From the NCBI RefSeq assembly GCF_013284055.1, contig NZ_CP054143.1:3038001-3102000 (forward strand): DNA of 64,000 bases, written 5' to 3'. The position numbers and the translations under genes were made by a program. Shown here one piece after another: positions 36,191 to 46,163 of the stretch; within the stretch, counting starts at the first letter, position 1; the number at the start of each line of letters is the position of its first letter. The DNA comes from Deefgea piscis (GTDB taxonomy: Bacteria; Pseudomonadota; Gammaproteobacteria; Burkholderiales; Chitinibacteraceae). Under the pieces are notes generated by a model. That model saw only the letters and a program-made list of their open reading frames with translations, was not told the DNA's origin and made no database searches.

Positions 36191-36859
36191 ATGCATTACA
36201 CCATCGTCGCGCCACAACCTCTACAAGCACTGCTCGCACATCGTCTCAAACATTTCGCGGCGATTGACTATCAATTTTGCGACAAAACCAACGCCCAATC
36301 GGCAATGATGTTTGTCCAAGCCAATCCACACGCGGCATCCAACACTTTCCACGCCGATATTGAACTACTCGCCCTGCCAGCACTACAAGCAGCCGATCAC
36401 GGCTTTATCTTTGCCGCAGCGGGCTCGATAACCGCACTACAAAGTGCGGCCCCGCTACTGGATGCACTCGCCCCGATTGCCAATGGTTGGCTGCATATTG
36501 GCGACTTTGGCGCGGCCAGCTTTGCACATCGCGCCTGGCAAATCATGACCGGCAACCCCTCACAAGAAAACCCCGCCTTTTGGCAAAACATCCCAAGCCT
36601 ACCCACACCCAATCCGCTCAACCAAGCACAGTTCATTGCCGAGCTCGCCCAGCAAATGGGTAAACAGCAACAACAATGCATCGCACTACAACAGCTTGCC
36701 AACGAATTTCTCAGCCAGCAGCCAGCACACGACTTCCAGCCCTACTCTCCATTACAACGCCAATTTTTTGGCCCATGGAGCCAAACTAATACTTCGCCAG
36801 CCCAACAATTAGCCAGCTTTATTTTACAAATCCCCACGCAATCTACGCCTAGCAATTAA
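36191..36859 (+). CDS. Hypothetical protein
   Basis: Unrecognised 222-residue protein, rich in Ala, Gln and Pro, with no signal peptide or membrane segment. A stretch LLDALAPIANGWLHIGDFGAASFAHRAW (pieces: LLDALAPIA, WLHIGDFGAASFAHRAW) weakly recalls the hinge of 3-hydroxyisobutyrate/6-phosphogluconate-type dehydrogenases, but there is no Rossmann GxGxxG at the N-terminus, so this is not an assignment. The C-terminal half is helical and Gln-rich. GGAG lies 7 nt before the ATG. It follows fnr by 47 bp on the same strand, so cotranscription is possible. Confidence 0.65.
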   Translation: MHYTIVAPQPLQALLAHRLKHFAAIDYQFCDKTNAQSAMMFVQANPHAASNTFHADIELLALPALQAADHGFIFAAAGSITALQSAAPLLDALAPIANGWLHIGDFGAASFAHRAWQIMTGNPSQENPAFWQNIPSLPTPNPLNQAQFIAELAQQMGKQQQQCIALQQLANEFLSQQPAHDFQPYSPLQRQFFGPWSQTNTSPAQQLASFILQIPTQSTPSN

Positions 36860-36869
36860 GCGCAAACAA

Positions 36870-36926
36870 AAATAGGTATTGCAATGCAGCGCTTATGGAA
36901 CAAAGCCTACATCGCAATACCTATTT
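36870..36926. repeat. Long inverted repeat before rlmB
   Basis: Perfect 13-bp inverted repeat AAATAGGTATTGC / GCAATACCTATTT at 36870-36882 and 36914-36926, with 31 nt between. The loop contains a further short pairing GCTT / AAGC. It lies between the convergent unknown gene and rlmB. No T-run follows on either strand, so it is not a standard terminator. Confidence 0.75.
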
Positions 36927-36979
36927 AATCATGCCAACTTTCAGTCAAGCACACCCAAACCCAACGCAGCGACTATGGC

Positions 36980-37723
36980 TTACTTGGCCATCACGCGCTG
37001 ACGACGGCTTTCAGACAAGACGATCCCTGCGGCTACCGAAACATTCAAACTTTCGACCGAACCATACATTGGAATCGATACCAAACTATCGCAAAGCTCA
37101 CGCGTCAAACGGCGCATGCCTTCACCCTCATTACCCAACACCCAAGCAATCGGACCTGTTTGGCCATAATGGAACAAATCGCACTGACCATCAGCCGCAG
37201 TACCCACCACCCAAATGCCACGCTCTTTTAAGTCGCGAATCGTTCGTGCCAAATTCGTCACCATCACATACGGCACGACTTCAGCGGCACCACACGCCAC
37301 TTTGGATACGGTCGCCGTTACGCCAACACATTTATCTTTCGGTGCAATCACCGCATGCACGCCCATGGCATCGGCCACCCGAAGGCAGGCGCCCAAATTA
37401 TGCGGATCGGTAATCCCGTCTAAGATCAATAAAAACGGTGGCTCATCTAAATCATCCAACACATCTTCAATCGACAAATAGCTTTTTTCAGTATCAATCA
37501 GCGCCGCAACACCTTGATGACGCACATGGCCAGCAATACCATCCAAACGCGCACCATCCACCTGAACCAGTTTTACATCTTGTAATTTCACGGTTTTCAG
37601 TAAGTCTTTCATCCGTGGGTCGCTACGTTCACTATTAACGTAAACCTCCAGCACAGAATCGGGAAAACGCCGCAAGCGCGATGTGACTGCATGAAACCCA
37701 TGAATAATTTTATTTTGCGACAT
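36980..37723 (-). CDS. rlmB: 23S rRNA (guanosine-2'-O-)-methyltransferase
   Basis: RlmB methylates the ribose of G2251 in the 23S rRNA P-loop. The 247-residue SpoU/TrmH-family protein has an N-terminal substrate-binding domain ([14 protein letters not shown]) and knotted SAM domain with [33 protein letters not shown] and [20 protein letters not shown]. The start at 37723 is preferred (AGGAA upstream) over 37756. It stands alone, convergent with the unknown gene downstream of fnr and divergent from the HDOD gene. Confidence 0.96.
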   Translation of the reverse strand: MSQNKIIHGFHAVTSRLRRFPDSVLEVYVNSERSDPRMKDLLKTVKLQDVKLVQVDGARLDGIAGHVRHQGVAALIDTEKSYLSIEDVLDDLDEPPFLLILDGITDPHNLGACLRVADAMGVHAVIAPKDKCVGVTATVSKVACGAAEVVPYVMVTNLARTIRDLKERGIWVVGTAADGQCDLFHYGQTGPIAWVLGNEGEGMRRLTRELCDSLVSIPMYGSVESLNVSVAAGIVLSESRRQRVMAK

Positions 37724-37899
37724 ACGCACATTTCCTAAAAAAGCCGAGATTCGCAATTTTACGGTGTTTATGCAAAAAAGACTGTAAATAAGACATTGTT
37801 AGCGCCAGAAAGCGCTTATTATTTTACAGCGAAGGCAACACACAGTTAAATACATACTATTCTTAAGCGACAACCATTATCAAATAGCCTCAGCATGCC

Positions 37900-38769
37900 A
37901 TGACCATGACAGCCACTGAAAACAAATCCAGCACTGAGCTCAGAGACCAATACCTCGCAATGCTAGAGGATATTGCCAAAGAGCTCGACGGCAATACGAT
38001 TTTTCCAGTTTGTTTTGATATTTCAATCCAAATTGGCGCGGCGATGAAAGACCCCAATGCTTCGATACAAAAAATCGCCAGCGAAGTAGAAAAAGATCCA
38101 CTCATCACAACCAAGCTACTTAAGCTCGCCAACTCTGCCAGCTACAACCCTTCAGGGCGCGCCATTGTAAATATCGAAAATGCCGTGATTCGCCTAGGCA
38201 TGGGGGTCGCACGTTCGGCTGCGCTAGCTTGTGCAATGGATCAACTATCACGCTCAGCGCAACTGGCGCCCTTTGAGGCGCAATCTCGCCTCTGGTGGCA
38301 ACATAGCCTCAAAACTGCCGCCGTCGCCCGAGTTCTTTGCAAACACCTCGCGCCGCGTCTCAACCCAGAAGTCGCTTTTTTAGCCGGATTGGTTCACGAT
38401 TTAGGTGCTTTCTTTATGCTCGATCGCGCCGGCAGAAACCCTGAACTTCTCGAAAGACCCAAAACTGTAGAATATTTAGTCGCGCAATGGCATGACAGCA
38501 TTGGCACCGTCTTGCTTGATACCTTATCGCTACCAGAAGAAATCATCGAAGCAGTCAGAGACAATGATTTGCCTCGGCCACCGACCACACAATTAAGACG
38601 CCTAACCGACGTGATTTATGTGGCCAATTTATTCGCCGGCGGGTTGGACGAAATCAACAAACAAGATCTGCCCGAAGCCTTTGTACCCACCGAGCTCAGC
38701 GACCCGCAATACACCAACTTGATCAACGAGATGAATGAAGCATGCCAAGAAATTCTGAGCGTGTTTTAA
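37900..38769 (+). CDS. HDOD-domain signalling protein
   Basis: HDOD proteins are a non-catalytic relative of HD phosphohydrolases that act in signalling or regulation. This 289-residue protein has no other recognised domain. Typical features are PVCFDISIQIGAAM, the KLANSASYNPSGRAIVNIENAVIRLGMG core (in pieces: LLKLANSASYN and NIENAVIRLGMG), and FLAGLVHDLGAFFML, where one HD remains (His133-type His-Asp in VHDLG). The ATG at 37900 is taken; 37906 is also possible. The stop overlaps that of the gene on the opposite strand by 4 nt. Its partner is unknown. Confidence 0.88.
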   Translation: MTMTATENKSSTELRDQYLAMLEDIAKELDGNTIFPVCFDISIQIGAAMKDPNASIQKIASEVEKDPLITTKLLKLANSASYNPSGRAIVNIENAVIRLGMGVARSAALACAMDQLSRSAQLAPFEAQSRLWWQHSLKTAAVARVLCKHLAPRLNPEVAFLAGLVHDLGAFFMLDRAGRNPELLERPKTVEYLVAQWHDSIGTVLLDTLSLPEEIIEAVRDNDLPRPPTTQLRRLTDVIYVANLFAGGLDEINKQDLPEAFVPTELSDPQYTNLINEMNEACQEILSVF

Positions 38770-39095
38770 GACTGATTAACTGCGCAAGGATGATTGATTA
38801 GCGAATCACCGTAAGATCGAACCACCTGAGCAATAATAACTTGATAACCAGACAACCATTGCGCGTAACGCTGCTTGGCTTCCAAATGCGCTGGATGCTG
38901 CATTAACGCCTTTAAGCCCGCCTCAGATTGCCAATAATACACATTGCAAAGCCGACCACTCGCTACATTCTGCCAAGCCTCTTCACCCAAATAACCCTCG
39001 GTTTCTTTGGCTGCTTGAGCAATTTGCTGGTCAAGCTGATGAAATTCAGCGTCAAATTGCTTGGTGTCAAAAATAAAAGTGGCAGAATAAATCAA
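38766..39095 (-). CDS. Antibiotic biosynthesis monooxygenase-like (dimeric ferredoxin-fold) protein
   Basis: Protein of about 109 residues resembling the dimeric alpha-beta barrel/ABM group: an N-terminal strand LIYSATFIFDTK, a helix with FDAEFHQLDQQIAQAAKET, GYLGEEAWQ and a central VYYWQSEAGLKALMQHPAHLEAKQRY, which is the usual W-x-S-x-E-A-x-x-x-x-x-x-x-x-x-H core. The probable start is TTG at 39095, which lies 5 nt after the GNAT stop with AGGG about 7 nt upstream; an ATG inside GNAT at 39173 would overlap that gene heavily. It likely shares the tldD-GNAT transcript. No enzymatic role is established. Confidence 0.72.
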   Translation of the reverse strand: MIYSATFIFDTKQFDAEFHQLDQQIAQAAKETEGYLGEEAWQNVASGRLCNVYYWQSEAGLKALMQHPAHLEAKQRYAQWLSGYQVIIAQVVRSYGDSLINHPCAVNQS

Positions 39096-39099
39096 TTCA

Positions 39100-39543
39100 T
39101 TACCCTTTTTGCATCGGCACAAAACGAATCCCCGACGGGCTGATTTGGTCGGCGCCGCTGGGCATAAAGCCATAGCGCATATACGCCATCACACTATTGA
39201 GGCTCGCATTCACCGTTTGTAGTGGCGCATCGTGCTCCGCCGCTTTGAGTAAAGCGCGGCCTACCCCGCGACTTTGCATTTCCGGCAATACAAACAGCAT
39301 GGCTATATGTTGCGACGACCTCACCTGCAATACGCCAATGATCACGTTTTGAATCAAAGCCACATACGTCACCGAGTGCCGCGCATCGCGACTGGCAATC
39401 TCATCGGCAGTCGACAAGCGGGTAAACGTTGCCACCCCAGCAGGGGGCTGATACTGCACCGCCAAATGCGCAAAAGTGGTTTGCACCACCTCTGAGGCAC
39501 GCTGATATTCATCGGCGACAATTTTTCGAATCACCAATGCCAT
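39100..39543 (-). CDS. GNAT-family N-acetyltransferase
   Basis: Acetyl-CoA-dependent N-acetyltransferase fold of about 147 residues. The core shows VTYVALIQNVIIGVLQV, ISMLFV-like strand IAMLFVLPEMQSRGVGRALL (the R/Q-x-x-G-x-G/A acetyl-CoA loop is QSRGVGRALL), and NSVMAYMRYGF near the C-terminus. The substrate is unknown. The ATG at 39543 follows the tldD stop by 1 nt, with GGGGG about 5 nt upstream, so it is translated from the tldD transcript. Confidence 0.88.
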   Translation of the reverse strand: MALVIRKIVADEYQRASEVVQTTFAHLAVQYQPPAGVATFTRLSTADEIASRDARHSVTYVALIQNVIIGVLQVRSSQHIAMLFVLPEMQSRGVGRALLKAAEHDAPLQTVNASLNSVMAYMRYGFMPSGADQISPSGIRFVPMQKG

Positions 39544-39544
39544 C

Positions 39545-40984
39545 TTAACCCCCAGTACCACCCACCGTTAAGCCGCCATCAATTCGCATCGTGGGCTGCC
39601 CTACACCAACGGGCACGCTTTGCCCGTCTTTACCGCACGTTCCCACACCGGGATCGAGCGACAAATCGTTACCCAGCATCGACACTTTAGTCAGCACATC
39701 TGGGCCATTACCAATCAGCGTTGCGCCCTTCACCGGATACAGCATTTTGCCGTCTTCAACCCACCATGCTTCAGCCGCAGAAAACACAAATTTGCCGCTG
39801 GTGATATCCACCTGACCACCACCGAAGTTCACCGCATACAAACCGCGTTTAATCGACGCAATAATTTCTTGCGGATCTTTATCGCCGTTTTCCATCAAGG
39901 TATTGGTCATGCGCGGCATGGTGATGTGCGCGTAACTTTCACGGCGGCCATTGCCAGTCACCGGCTGCCCCATCAAACGAGCATTGAGACTATCTTGCAG
40001 ATAGCCTTGTAAAATACCGTCTTCAATCAACACCGTGCGCTGCGTTGGATTGCCTTCATCATCAACATTGAGCGAGCCACGACGATCACCAATCGTGCCG
40101 TCATCGACCACCGTTACGCCCGGCGCCGCAACACGCTGACCAATTTTGCCAGCAAAAGCCGAGCTGCCTTTGCGATTAAAATCACCCTCTAAACCATGAC
40201 CAATGGCCTCGTGCAACAAAATACCTGGCCAGCCATTCCCTAACACCACCGTCATTTCGCCCGCCGGAGCCGGTCTAGCATCTAAATTGAGCACCGCCTG
40301 ATCAACCGCTTTTTTGGCGTAATCAAGCAAGACCATGTCGGTAAAATAGCCATAATCAAAACGACCGCCACCACCGGCACTACCTTGTTCACGCTTACCA
40401 TTGGCTTCGACAATCACATTAATCGACAAGCGCACCATCGGGCGCACATCCGCAGCACGATGGCCATCGTGACGCGCGATATACACCAATTCATACTCGC
40501 CCGCCAAGCTGGCCATCACTTGCACTACGCGAGGATCGAGACTGCGCGCCAATTGCTCCAGTTTTTCCAACATGGCCACTTTGGCCGCTTCATTCAAGCT
40601 AGAAATAGGATCAGTTGGGGTATAAAGCTGACGTGCATTATGTTTTGTGACATGGCGAGCAATACCCTCACCCCCTTGCCGACCAATCGCCCGAGTGGCA
40701 TAAGCGGCCTGCGTTAATGCGGGCAAGCTGATGTCGTCTGAATAGGCAAACGCCGTTTTCTCGCCTTGAATCGCCCGCACACCCACGCCTTGGTCAATGC
40801 TAAAGCTACCTGACTTTACAATCCCTTCGTCCAAACTCCACGCTTCAGAGCGGCTGTACTGAAAATACAAATCGGCGTAATCAATATTGTGCGTCATGAT
40901 GTCGCTAAAAACTTGGCTGAGCGCCGCCTCATCCAAATTAAATGGGGTTAGTAATTGCTGTTCAGCTAAGGCAAAAACGGTCAT
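39545..40984 (-). CDS. tldD: Metalloprotease TldD
   Basis: TldD is the zinc-bearing partner of PmbA/TldE in a peptide-trimming protease. The 479-residue protein carries the HEAIGH zinc motif at residues 258-263 (LLHEAIGHGLEGDFNR) and the family segments GVGVRAIQGEKTAFAYSDD, GSSAFAGKIGQRVA and the glycine-rich C-terminus VGVGQPTMRIDGGLTVGG. Its partner gene pmbA lies about 23 kb away in this window. It follows yhdP and a nitrilase gene, the E. coli-like yhdP-tldD neighbourhood, and precedes GNAT with 1 nt between. Confidence 0.96.
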   Translation of the reverse strand: MTVFALAEQQLLTPFNLDEAALSQVFSDIMTHNIDYADLYFQYSRSEAWSLDEGIVKSGSFSIDQGVGVRAIQGEKTAFAYSDDISLPALTQAAYATRAIGRQGGEGIARHVTKHNARQLYTPTDPISSLNEAAKVAMLEKLEQLARSLDPRVVQVMASLAGEYELVYIARHDGHRAADVRPMVRLSINVIVEANGKREQGSAGGGGRFDYGYFTDMVLLDYAKKAVDQAVLNLDARPAPAGEMTVVLGNGWPGILLHEAIGHGLEGDFNRKGSSAFAGKIGQRVAAPGVTVVDDGTIGDRRGSLNVDDEGNPTQRTVLIEDGILQGYLQDSLNARLMGQPVTGNGRRESYAHITMPRMTNTLMENGDKDPQEIIASIKRGLYAVNFGGGQVDITSGKFVFSAAEAWWVEDGKMLYPVKGATLIGNGPDVLTKVSMLGNDLSLDPGVGTCGKDGQSVPVGVGQPTMRIDGGLTVGGTGG

Positions 40985-41186
40985 TGGATTTCACTTTTAA
41001 TTAGGGTGTTTAAGTTGTCGTGGAGCAGCAAGTCGGCAAGGCCTTGCAATCAAAATTAACCCTGCACATTTTTACAACATTCAGTTACCGCGATTGTCCA
41101 TCAAAGACCAAAAAAAGTACGAACAATTTCATCGCGTCCGAACGGCAATTTAAAGCAAAGAAAACATCATCGCCATCGAGCGCCGG
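40985..41186. other. Intergenic region upstream of tldD
   Basis: About 200 bp between the nitrilase stop and tldD start on the minus strand, AT-rich with short A-runs. It may hold a separate tldD promoter. No hairpin, repeat or small gene was seen. Confidence 0.4.
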
Positions 41187-42008
41187 TTAGTCGCTTGCCG
41201 GCAATGACAGCACCCGATGCGACAAGGCGGGCAAACTACTGCGAACCCGCTGCATCTGGCTGGCCTTTAATTCGGCCACCACCAGCCCATCACCACTGGC
41301 TAGGCAGTTTAGCACCTGCCCCCAAGGATCAATAATCATGCTATGCCCATAGGTGGTTCGACCACTGGGATGTTCGCCACCTTGATCGGCAGCAATGACA
41401 AAACATTGATTTTCAATCGCCCGAGCACGCAGCAATACTTCCCAATGCGCGCGGCCGGTCGTTGCAGTAAATGCCGCCGGTAATAACCAAATATCAACAC
41501 CGTCCACTTGGCGAAACAACTCTGGAAAGCGCAAATCATAACAAATGGCCAAACCGACGCGGCCAAATGGCGTGTCAAACGTCACTACTGCATCGCCTGC
41601 AACAATGGTATTACTTTCACAAAACTGCTCGGTATCACTGTCAAAACCAAATAAATGAATTTTGTCGTAGCGCGCAATACACGCGCCAGCGGGGTCAAAT
41701 ACCAGACAGCTATTTTTAACCTTTGTGGCATGCTCAGAGCGCAATGCGATCGTACCGGCCACCAAATAAATGTCGTGCTCGCGCGCCGCTGCGGCCAGAA
41801 AGTCTTGGATCGGCCCAGCGCCAAAGGTTTCTTGTATTGCCAATTTGTCTTGATCTGTTTGCCCCATCATCGCAAAATATTCCGGCAACAGCACCAGCTT
41901 GGCCCCCGCCTGAGCAGCCTGAGCGATCAGCAGCTTGGCGCGCTGTAAATTGTCAGCCACCACCGGGCCAGAAATCATTTGAATCGCACAGACTTGAACT
42001 GACTGCAT
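41187..42008 (-). CDS. Carbon-nitrogen hydrolase (nitrilase superfamily)
   Basis: Nitrilase-superfamily amidase of 273 residues with the E-K-C triad visible as Glu43 (VLLPEYF), Lys116 (RYDKIHLFG) and Cys156 (LAICYDLRFPEL). Close families are Nit1/NitFhit-like deaminated glutathione amidases and omega-amidases; a house-cleaning role is plausible, but the substrate is not shown. The ATG at 42008 is chosen over 42047 because GAGGG lies immediately upstream and the family starts with this strand. It lies between yhdP and tldD on the same strand. Confidence 0.9.
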   Translation of the reverse strand: MQSVQVCAIQMISGPVVADNLQRAKLLIAQAAQAGAKLVLLPEYFAMMGQTDQDKLAIQETFGAGPIQDFLAAAAREHDIYLVAGTIALRSEHATKVKNSCLVFDPAGACIARYDKIHLFGFDSDTEQFCESNTIVAGDAVVTFDTPFGRVGLAICYDLRFPELFRQVDGVDIWLLPAAFTATTGRAHWEVLLRARAIENQCFVIAADQGGEHPSGRTTYGHSMIIDPWGQVLNCLASGDGLVVAELKASQMQRVRSSLPALSHRVLSLPASD

Positions 42009-42070
42009 ATTACCCTCGCCATGTATAGCCACAAAAGCCACATTCAATATTAACTACAGCAACATACCCA

Positions 42071-45000
42071 TTAGTTTAATTTTTTAACCTGTGGATCACG
42101 CATTGAACCGCTGATTTGATACTCAAACGAAACCAGCTCTCCCAAGGGATTTTGATCAAACAAGCGCTGCGCGGCAAAAGTCGCCAAACCCGCAATGGGA
42201 TTAATCGCCGCCACGCCCAAAGCCACTGCATCGCCCACTGCTGGAACGATACGCACTACGATGTCTTGCGTCCCAGCGACAAAATTGGCGTCGCCTTTAA
42301 AACGCACTTTGGCCGATGGCGCGTCAATCGTGAGGTTTTTAGTCTTAGCAACGCCCTGATTCATCGTGGCGTCCCCGGTGATTCGATCAAAGCCAAAGCC
42401 TTGTGAAATTAAATCTTCAAAATCGAGTTTTAAACGCCGTGGAATTGCTTGTAAATTCAGCACCGTTAAAAACCGTCCTGCGCCCGGATCAATTTTTAAA
42501 AACTGCCCCGCGCCCACATCAATCTTAAACTGACCTTGCATTGAATTGAGTTTGGGAGACCACGGTGGACCTTGCCATTCAACATTGCCGCCAAAATGCA
42601 GCGGCGCCATCGTCATCGCCTCTGGGTAGCCAAACCGAGTCAATAATCGCCCCAAATTGGCTGAAGTCAGTTGCACCTGCCCTTGAGTCAGATTTTTACC
42701 GTCTTTTTGCCGCCAGATTCCATTTAATGTTAAATCACCGTCGGTATTTTTTAACTGTAACTGCTCAATATTGAGCGCCGCGCCTTGCGGTACCGCCAAT
42801 ACATTTAACCGACCCAATTCAATCTGCTCATAGCGTAAATCAGCCACATCCAAATTCATTTGCGGCCAAGCACTTGGCTCGTCTAATGCATTATTTTGAA
42901 CCGGCCCAGTTAAACCCATCACGTGCGTCGGGGCTGCCTGCGACTCCATTGATAATGGCAACCATAATTTACTCAGTTTGGCATTCAGTTGCCGACTACC
43001 GGCCTGCCAGTTGATTCGGCCCGCCAACTCTTTACTCTCTAAATCAACCTGCCAATTTTGTGCTGCAGGCTTAGCGCTGATGGTGACGCCATTAAATAAG
43101 CGCCCCCATGCATTCACCTGCTTAAAACCCAGCTCTTTCACGGTAATTGCCGGCAGGCTATTGCTAGCGGCATTTGCCGAGCCACTCGATGGTCGCGGCA
43201 TTTTCTCAACAAAATCGAGCCAATTTTCAACATCTAGCGCTGGCCAATGCCCAGTCACTAGGACGCCACTTTCTGGTAACGCCCTCACTTCACTCCCTAG
43301 ACCAAGCACCATTTGCACTTTCGGTTCGGCGCTAGGGCTCGATTGCTTACTTTGCATTTTGCCGAATAATAATTGGCCTAAAGAAAACGTTAATTGATGC
43401 TGCAAAGCCCCACCGCTGGCTTTGACATTCAGCGCCCGGCTTTGCGCGGCATTTTTGCCCAAGGGCGCTGGCAGATTGACTTTAGCGCCCTGCAAATCAC
43501 TACTCACCGACAGATCAAATTGCTTAGGTGCGACTTTAAGCTGCGCTTGATACTGACTTTGCCCCGAAATCTGCGCTTGCAGTGCCGGCAAATAGGCGGT
43601 CGCAATCTGCCCCATTGCTGCGTCGCCGGTTAAATTCAATACCAAAGCGCCATTCACATCGTTCGAGCCCAATAATTTAACCGTACCGCCAAGCGCTTTG
43701 GCCTGAGCATAGGGCACTTTAATCGCCGATTCGGAAAACTCGACCTCGCCAGTCGCGGCATTGAGTACCGGAATCGCACCGCCAAAGCGCAATTGATTTT
43801 GCTTAAAGCGATAACGACCACTCACTTTGGTATTTTCAATATTGATCATGGGCATATCGAGTTTTAAATCCAGCGTGCCATCGCCTTCGGCCTCCAAAGT
43901 ATCTAAAAACCCTTGTGTGCTCTCCTTAACCGGACTATTGGCAACAAACGACAAAAAGTCATGCGTACGACCATTCACTTGACCGCTCACCAAGATATGC
44001 TGATCTTGTTCTAAATTCGGAATTTCAACCTGCACGCCACTTAAACGGGTTTTTGAGATTTCGCCAGCCGATGCATTAATTTTCATCGCCAAGCCTTCAA
44101 AAGCCAAATCACCATTGATATGGTCAATCATTGGCCAGCCTGGCACATAGTTCAGCGTCACATCCGCCGCTTTAGCATAAATTGCAAATTGGCCACGCGC
44201 CTCATCCGCCGAACCTTTATGATAAGGAAATCCCGCAACATCCCCCTGCCAAGTAATTCGCCCCTGACTGGCATCCCCTGCCAACAAAGCTTGTTTTAAC
44301 CAATCAAGGACATCATCGCCCAAAATTCGTGGCAAATAGCGATACGCCTGATTGGCCGACAGATGCGTAATATCTCCCGACACTTTGACCTTACCCAATC
44401 CTGAACTTGGCCCTTCATAGTGACCATCTAATTTCAACTGAATGGCTGGATTCATCATTGAGAAATTCAGCAAATCAAAGCGCCAGTTTTGCGCCTTCTT
44501 TTGCCATTCGATGCGGGTACTTAGCTCGTTGAGCAGCATGGGATCGACAAATTGTGCCGGGTAGTTAAACTCGGTATTACGTCCCCGTACATCAAGTCGT
44601 CCACCTTGTTCTTGCCACTGCCCCGTCAAATCAACCGGACCTAGATTCAAATCTGCATGGCGCAGCACCAGCGCTTGCGCATCAAAACGTCCTGCGAATG
44701 CCTTGGCGGCAGATAATGGGCCTTGCCAACTAAGCTCTGCCTCTTGAATCAGCCCGCCCACCTCAGCGGGGGCACTGCTCAATTGCGGCATCCTTGCTCT
44801 AGCCAAATAAGGCTTGAGTAACGGCAAATACGCATTTAAACCCGCAAGTTGCCACTGCTTTAACTGTAGAGCCGCCTCGGTCGTCGATTCGGTCTTGGTT
44901 TGGCTATATGTCAGATTACAAGAGGTACACAACACCCCAGACGGCGAGGCAATCTGCCGACCATTAATTTTTAAGGTTTTTCCCTTGGGGGTATCAGACC

Positions 45001-45946
45001 AGAAGACAACGGCATCAAGCCTTGGCAGCTGATACAGGGTGGCCGTAGCTTGATCACGCATTTGCCAATCACGCGCGCCCAAATCGGCCTCGATGGCTTG
45101 CAATTGGCCTTGTGCTAAATCAACACGCAAATTTAACTGCCCCACACCATGCTCAAGCAACAAAGTTTTAGGCATTAAGGCATTCAGCCACGGCATAAAC
45201 TTAATCAGATTACTTTCGGGCAATTGCAATTTAAGCCAGCCCGACCATTGCTGCAGCTGCGCAACATCTCGCCCTTTTAATCGCCCCTGCACTTGAATGC
45301 GCGGCCCCACACTGGGTGGTGGCGTTAAAGCCAAATTAAAGCGATGTGCGCCTAAAAATTGATCGGTAGAAAAGTCCACCTGACTGACCGTCAAACTAGG
45401 ATACTGGCCTTGTGCGTCACTAAACCGCACTTGCCCTTGCTCAATGACGATTTCATTTTGCGCCAATAACCAATTGAGCATACTGGCATCGCGGTGCTCG
45501 CTAGATTGTTGGCTTAATGCCACACCCCCCATCCACCAACGACCATCCATAGAGCGACTAATGTCGAGCAAAGGCGACTGAAGCACAATTTGATGAAATT
45601 GAATCCGCCCTAAAAATAGCGTGCGAATCGATAAAGTGGCACTGAGGGTCGCAAAGCGCAGGTCGGGCGCTTGGCGATTCTTACCTACAGCAAAATCGCG
45701 CACCATTAACTGTGGATAGCCCCCTTGCCAGCCGCCACTGACTTGCCCAATAAACACCGGCACACCCATCGCCTGTTCGAGCTGCGTCATCAGCCAAGGC
45801 CGATAATCATTCAATCGCGGCATAAACCAAAACTGCCAAGCACTCGCCACAATCAGCAACAGCAACAAAAAAGCCAGCACAAGACGCTTGAGCCAACGAT
45901 AGAGGCTGTGCGGAAGATGAAATAAAGCAAGTTTGATGCGGCGCAC
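42071..45946 (-). CDS. yhdP: YhdP/AsmA-like inter-membrane lipid transport protein
   Basis: Very large 1291-residue protein of the YhdP (TIGR02099, AsmA-like) family. One N-terminal membrane segment at about 18-40 (RLVLAFLLLLLIVASAWQFW) anchors a long periplasmic body made of repeating beta-strands with little charge clustering; the C-terminus shows VRIVPAVGDAVALGVAAINPIAG. In E. coli YhdP is one of several AsmA-like proteins that move phospholipids between the inner and outer membranes. The order yhdP-nitrilase-tldD is conserved. It is divergent from glnE with about 215 bp between. Confidence 0.92.
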   Translation of the reverse strand: MRRIKLALFHLPHSLYRWLKRLVLAFLLLLLIVASAWQFWFMPRLNDYRPWLMTQLEQAMGVPVFIGQVSGGWQGGYPQLMVRDFAVGKNRQAPDLRFATLSATLSIRTLFLGRIQFHQIVLQSPLLDISRSMDGRWWMGGVALSQQSSEHRDASMLNWLLAQNEIVIEQGQVRFSDAQGQYPSLTVSQVDFSTDQFLGAHRFNLALTPPPSVGPRIQVQGRLKGRDVAQLQQWSGWLKLQLPESNLIKFMPWLNALMPKTLLLEHGVGQLNLRVDLAQGQLQAIEADLGARDWQMRDQATATLYQLPRLDAVVFWSDTPKGKTLKINGRQIASPSGVLCTSCNLTYSQTKTESTTEAALQLKQWQLAGLNAYLPLLKPYLARARMPQLSSAPAEVGGLIQEAELSWQGPLSAAKAFAGRFDAQALVLRHADLNLGPVDLTGQWQEQGGRLDVRGRNTEFNYPAQFVDPMLLNELSTRIEWQKKAQNWRFDLLNFSMMNPAIQLKLDGHYEGPSSGLGKVKVSGDITHLSANQAYRYLPRILGDDVLDWLKQALLAGDASQGRITWQGDVAGFPYHKGSADEARGQFAIYAKAADVTLNYVPGWPMIDHINGDLAFEGLAMKINASAGEISKTRLSGVQVEIPNLEQDQHILVSGQVNGRTHDFLSFVANSPVKESTQGFLDTLEAEGDGTLDLKLDMPMINIENTKVSGRYRFKQNQLRFGGAIPVLNAATGEVEFSESAIKVPYAQAKALGGTVKLLGSNDVNGALVLNLTGDAAMGQIATAYLPALQAQISGQSQYQAQLKVAPKQFDLSVSSDLQGAKVNLPAPLGKNAAQSRALNVKASGGALQHQLTFSLGQLLFGKMQSKQSSPSAEPKVQMVLGLGSEVRALPESGVLVTGHWPALDVENWLDFVEKMPRPSSGSANAASNSLPAITVKELGFKQVNAWGRLFNGVTISAKPAAQNWQVDLESKELAGRINWQAGSRQLNAKLSKLWLPLSMESQAAPTHVMGLTGPVQNNALDEPSAWPQMNLDVADLRYEQIELGRLNVLAVPQGAALNIEQLQLKNTDGDLTLNGIWRQKDGKNLTQGQVQLTSANLGRLLTRFGYPEAMTMAPLHFGGNVEWQGPPWSPKLNSMQGQFKIDVGAGQFLKIDPGAGRFLTVLNLQAIPRRLKLDFEDLISQGFGFDRITGDATMNQGVAKTKNLTIDAPSAKVRFKGDANFVAGTQDIVVRIVPAVGDAVALGVAAINPIAGLATFAAQRLFDQNPLGELVSFEYQISGSMRDPQVKKLN

Positions 45947-46163
45947 TAAAAAACGTCCAAATTCAAAAGAGGGAAAGCGCCCAAACAGGCTCGGCTATGC
46001 TAGGGTTACGCACAAGAACGCTATTTTACCCTGATTCCAAAGCGGCATTCTGCTTCACTTGGCATTTCTCGCAAAGATTTGCCGCCGTCTATGCCCCGCA
46101 TCACACTAGACACCTTCAGGGAAAGCCCCATAGCGCCAATTGCCAATGCCTACGAGTGAGCCT

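Noticed and set aside
36895-37413. Open frame of 172 codons on the plus strand
   Set aside because: It runs antisense to rlmB, has no family resemblance and is Pro/His-rich in the manner of shadow frames.
37900-38769. Active HD phosphodiesterase
   Set aside because: The pattern fits HDOD, which lacks the full metal-binding HD set, so hydrolase activity is not supported.
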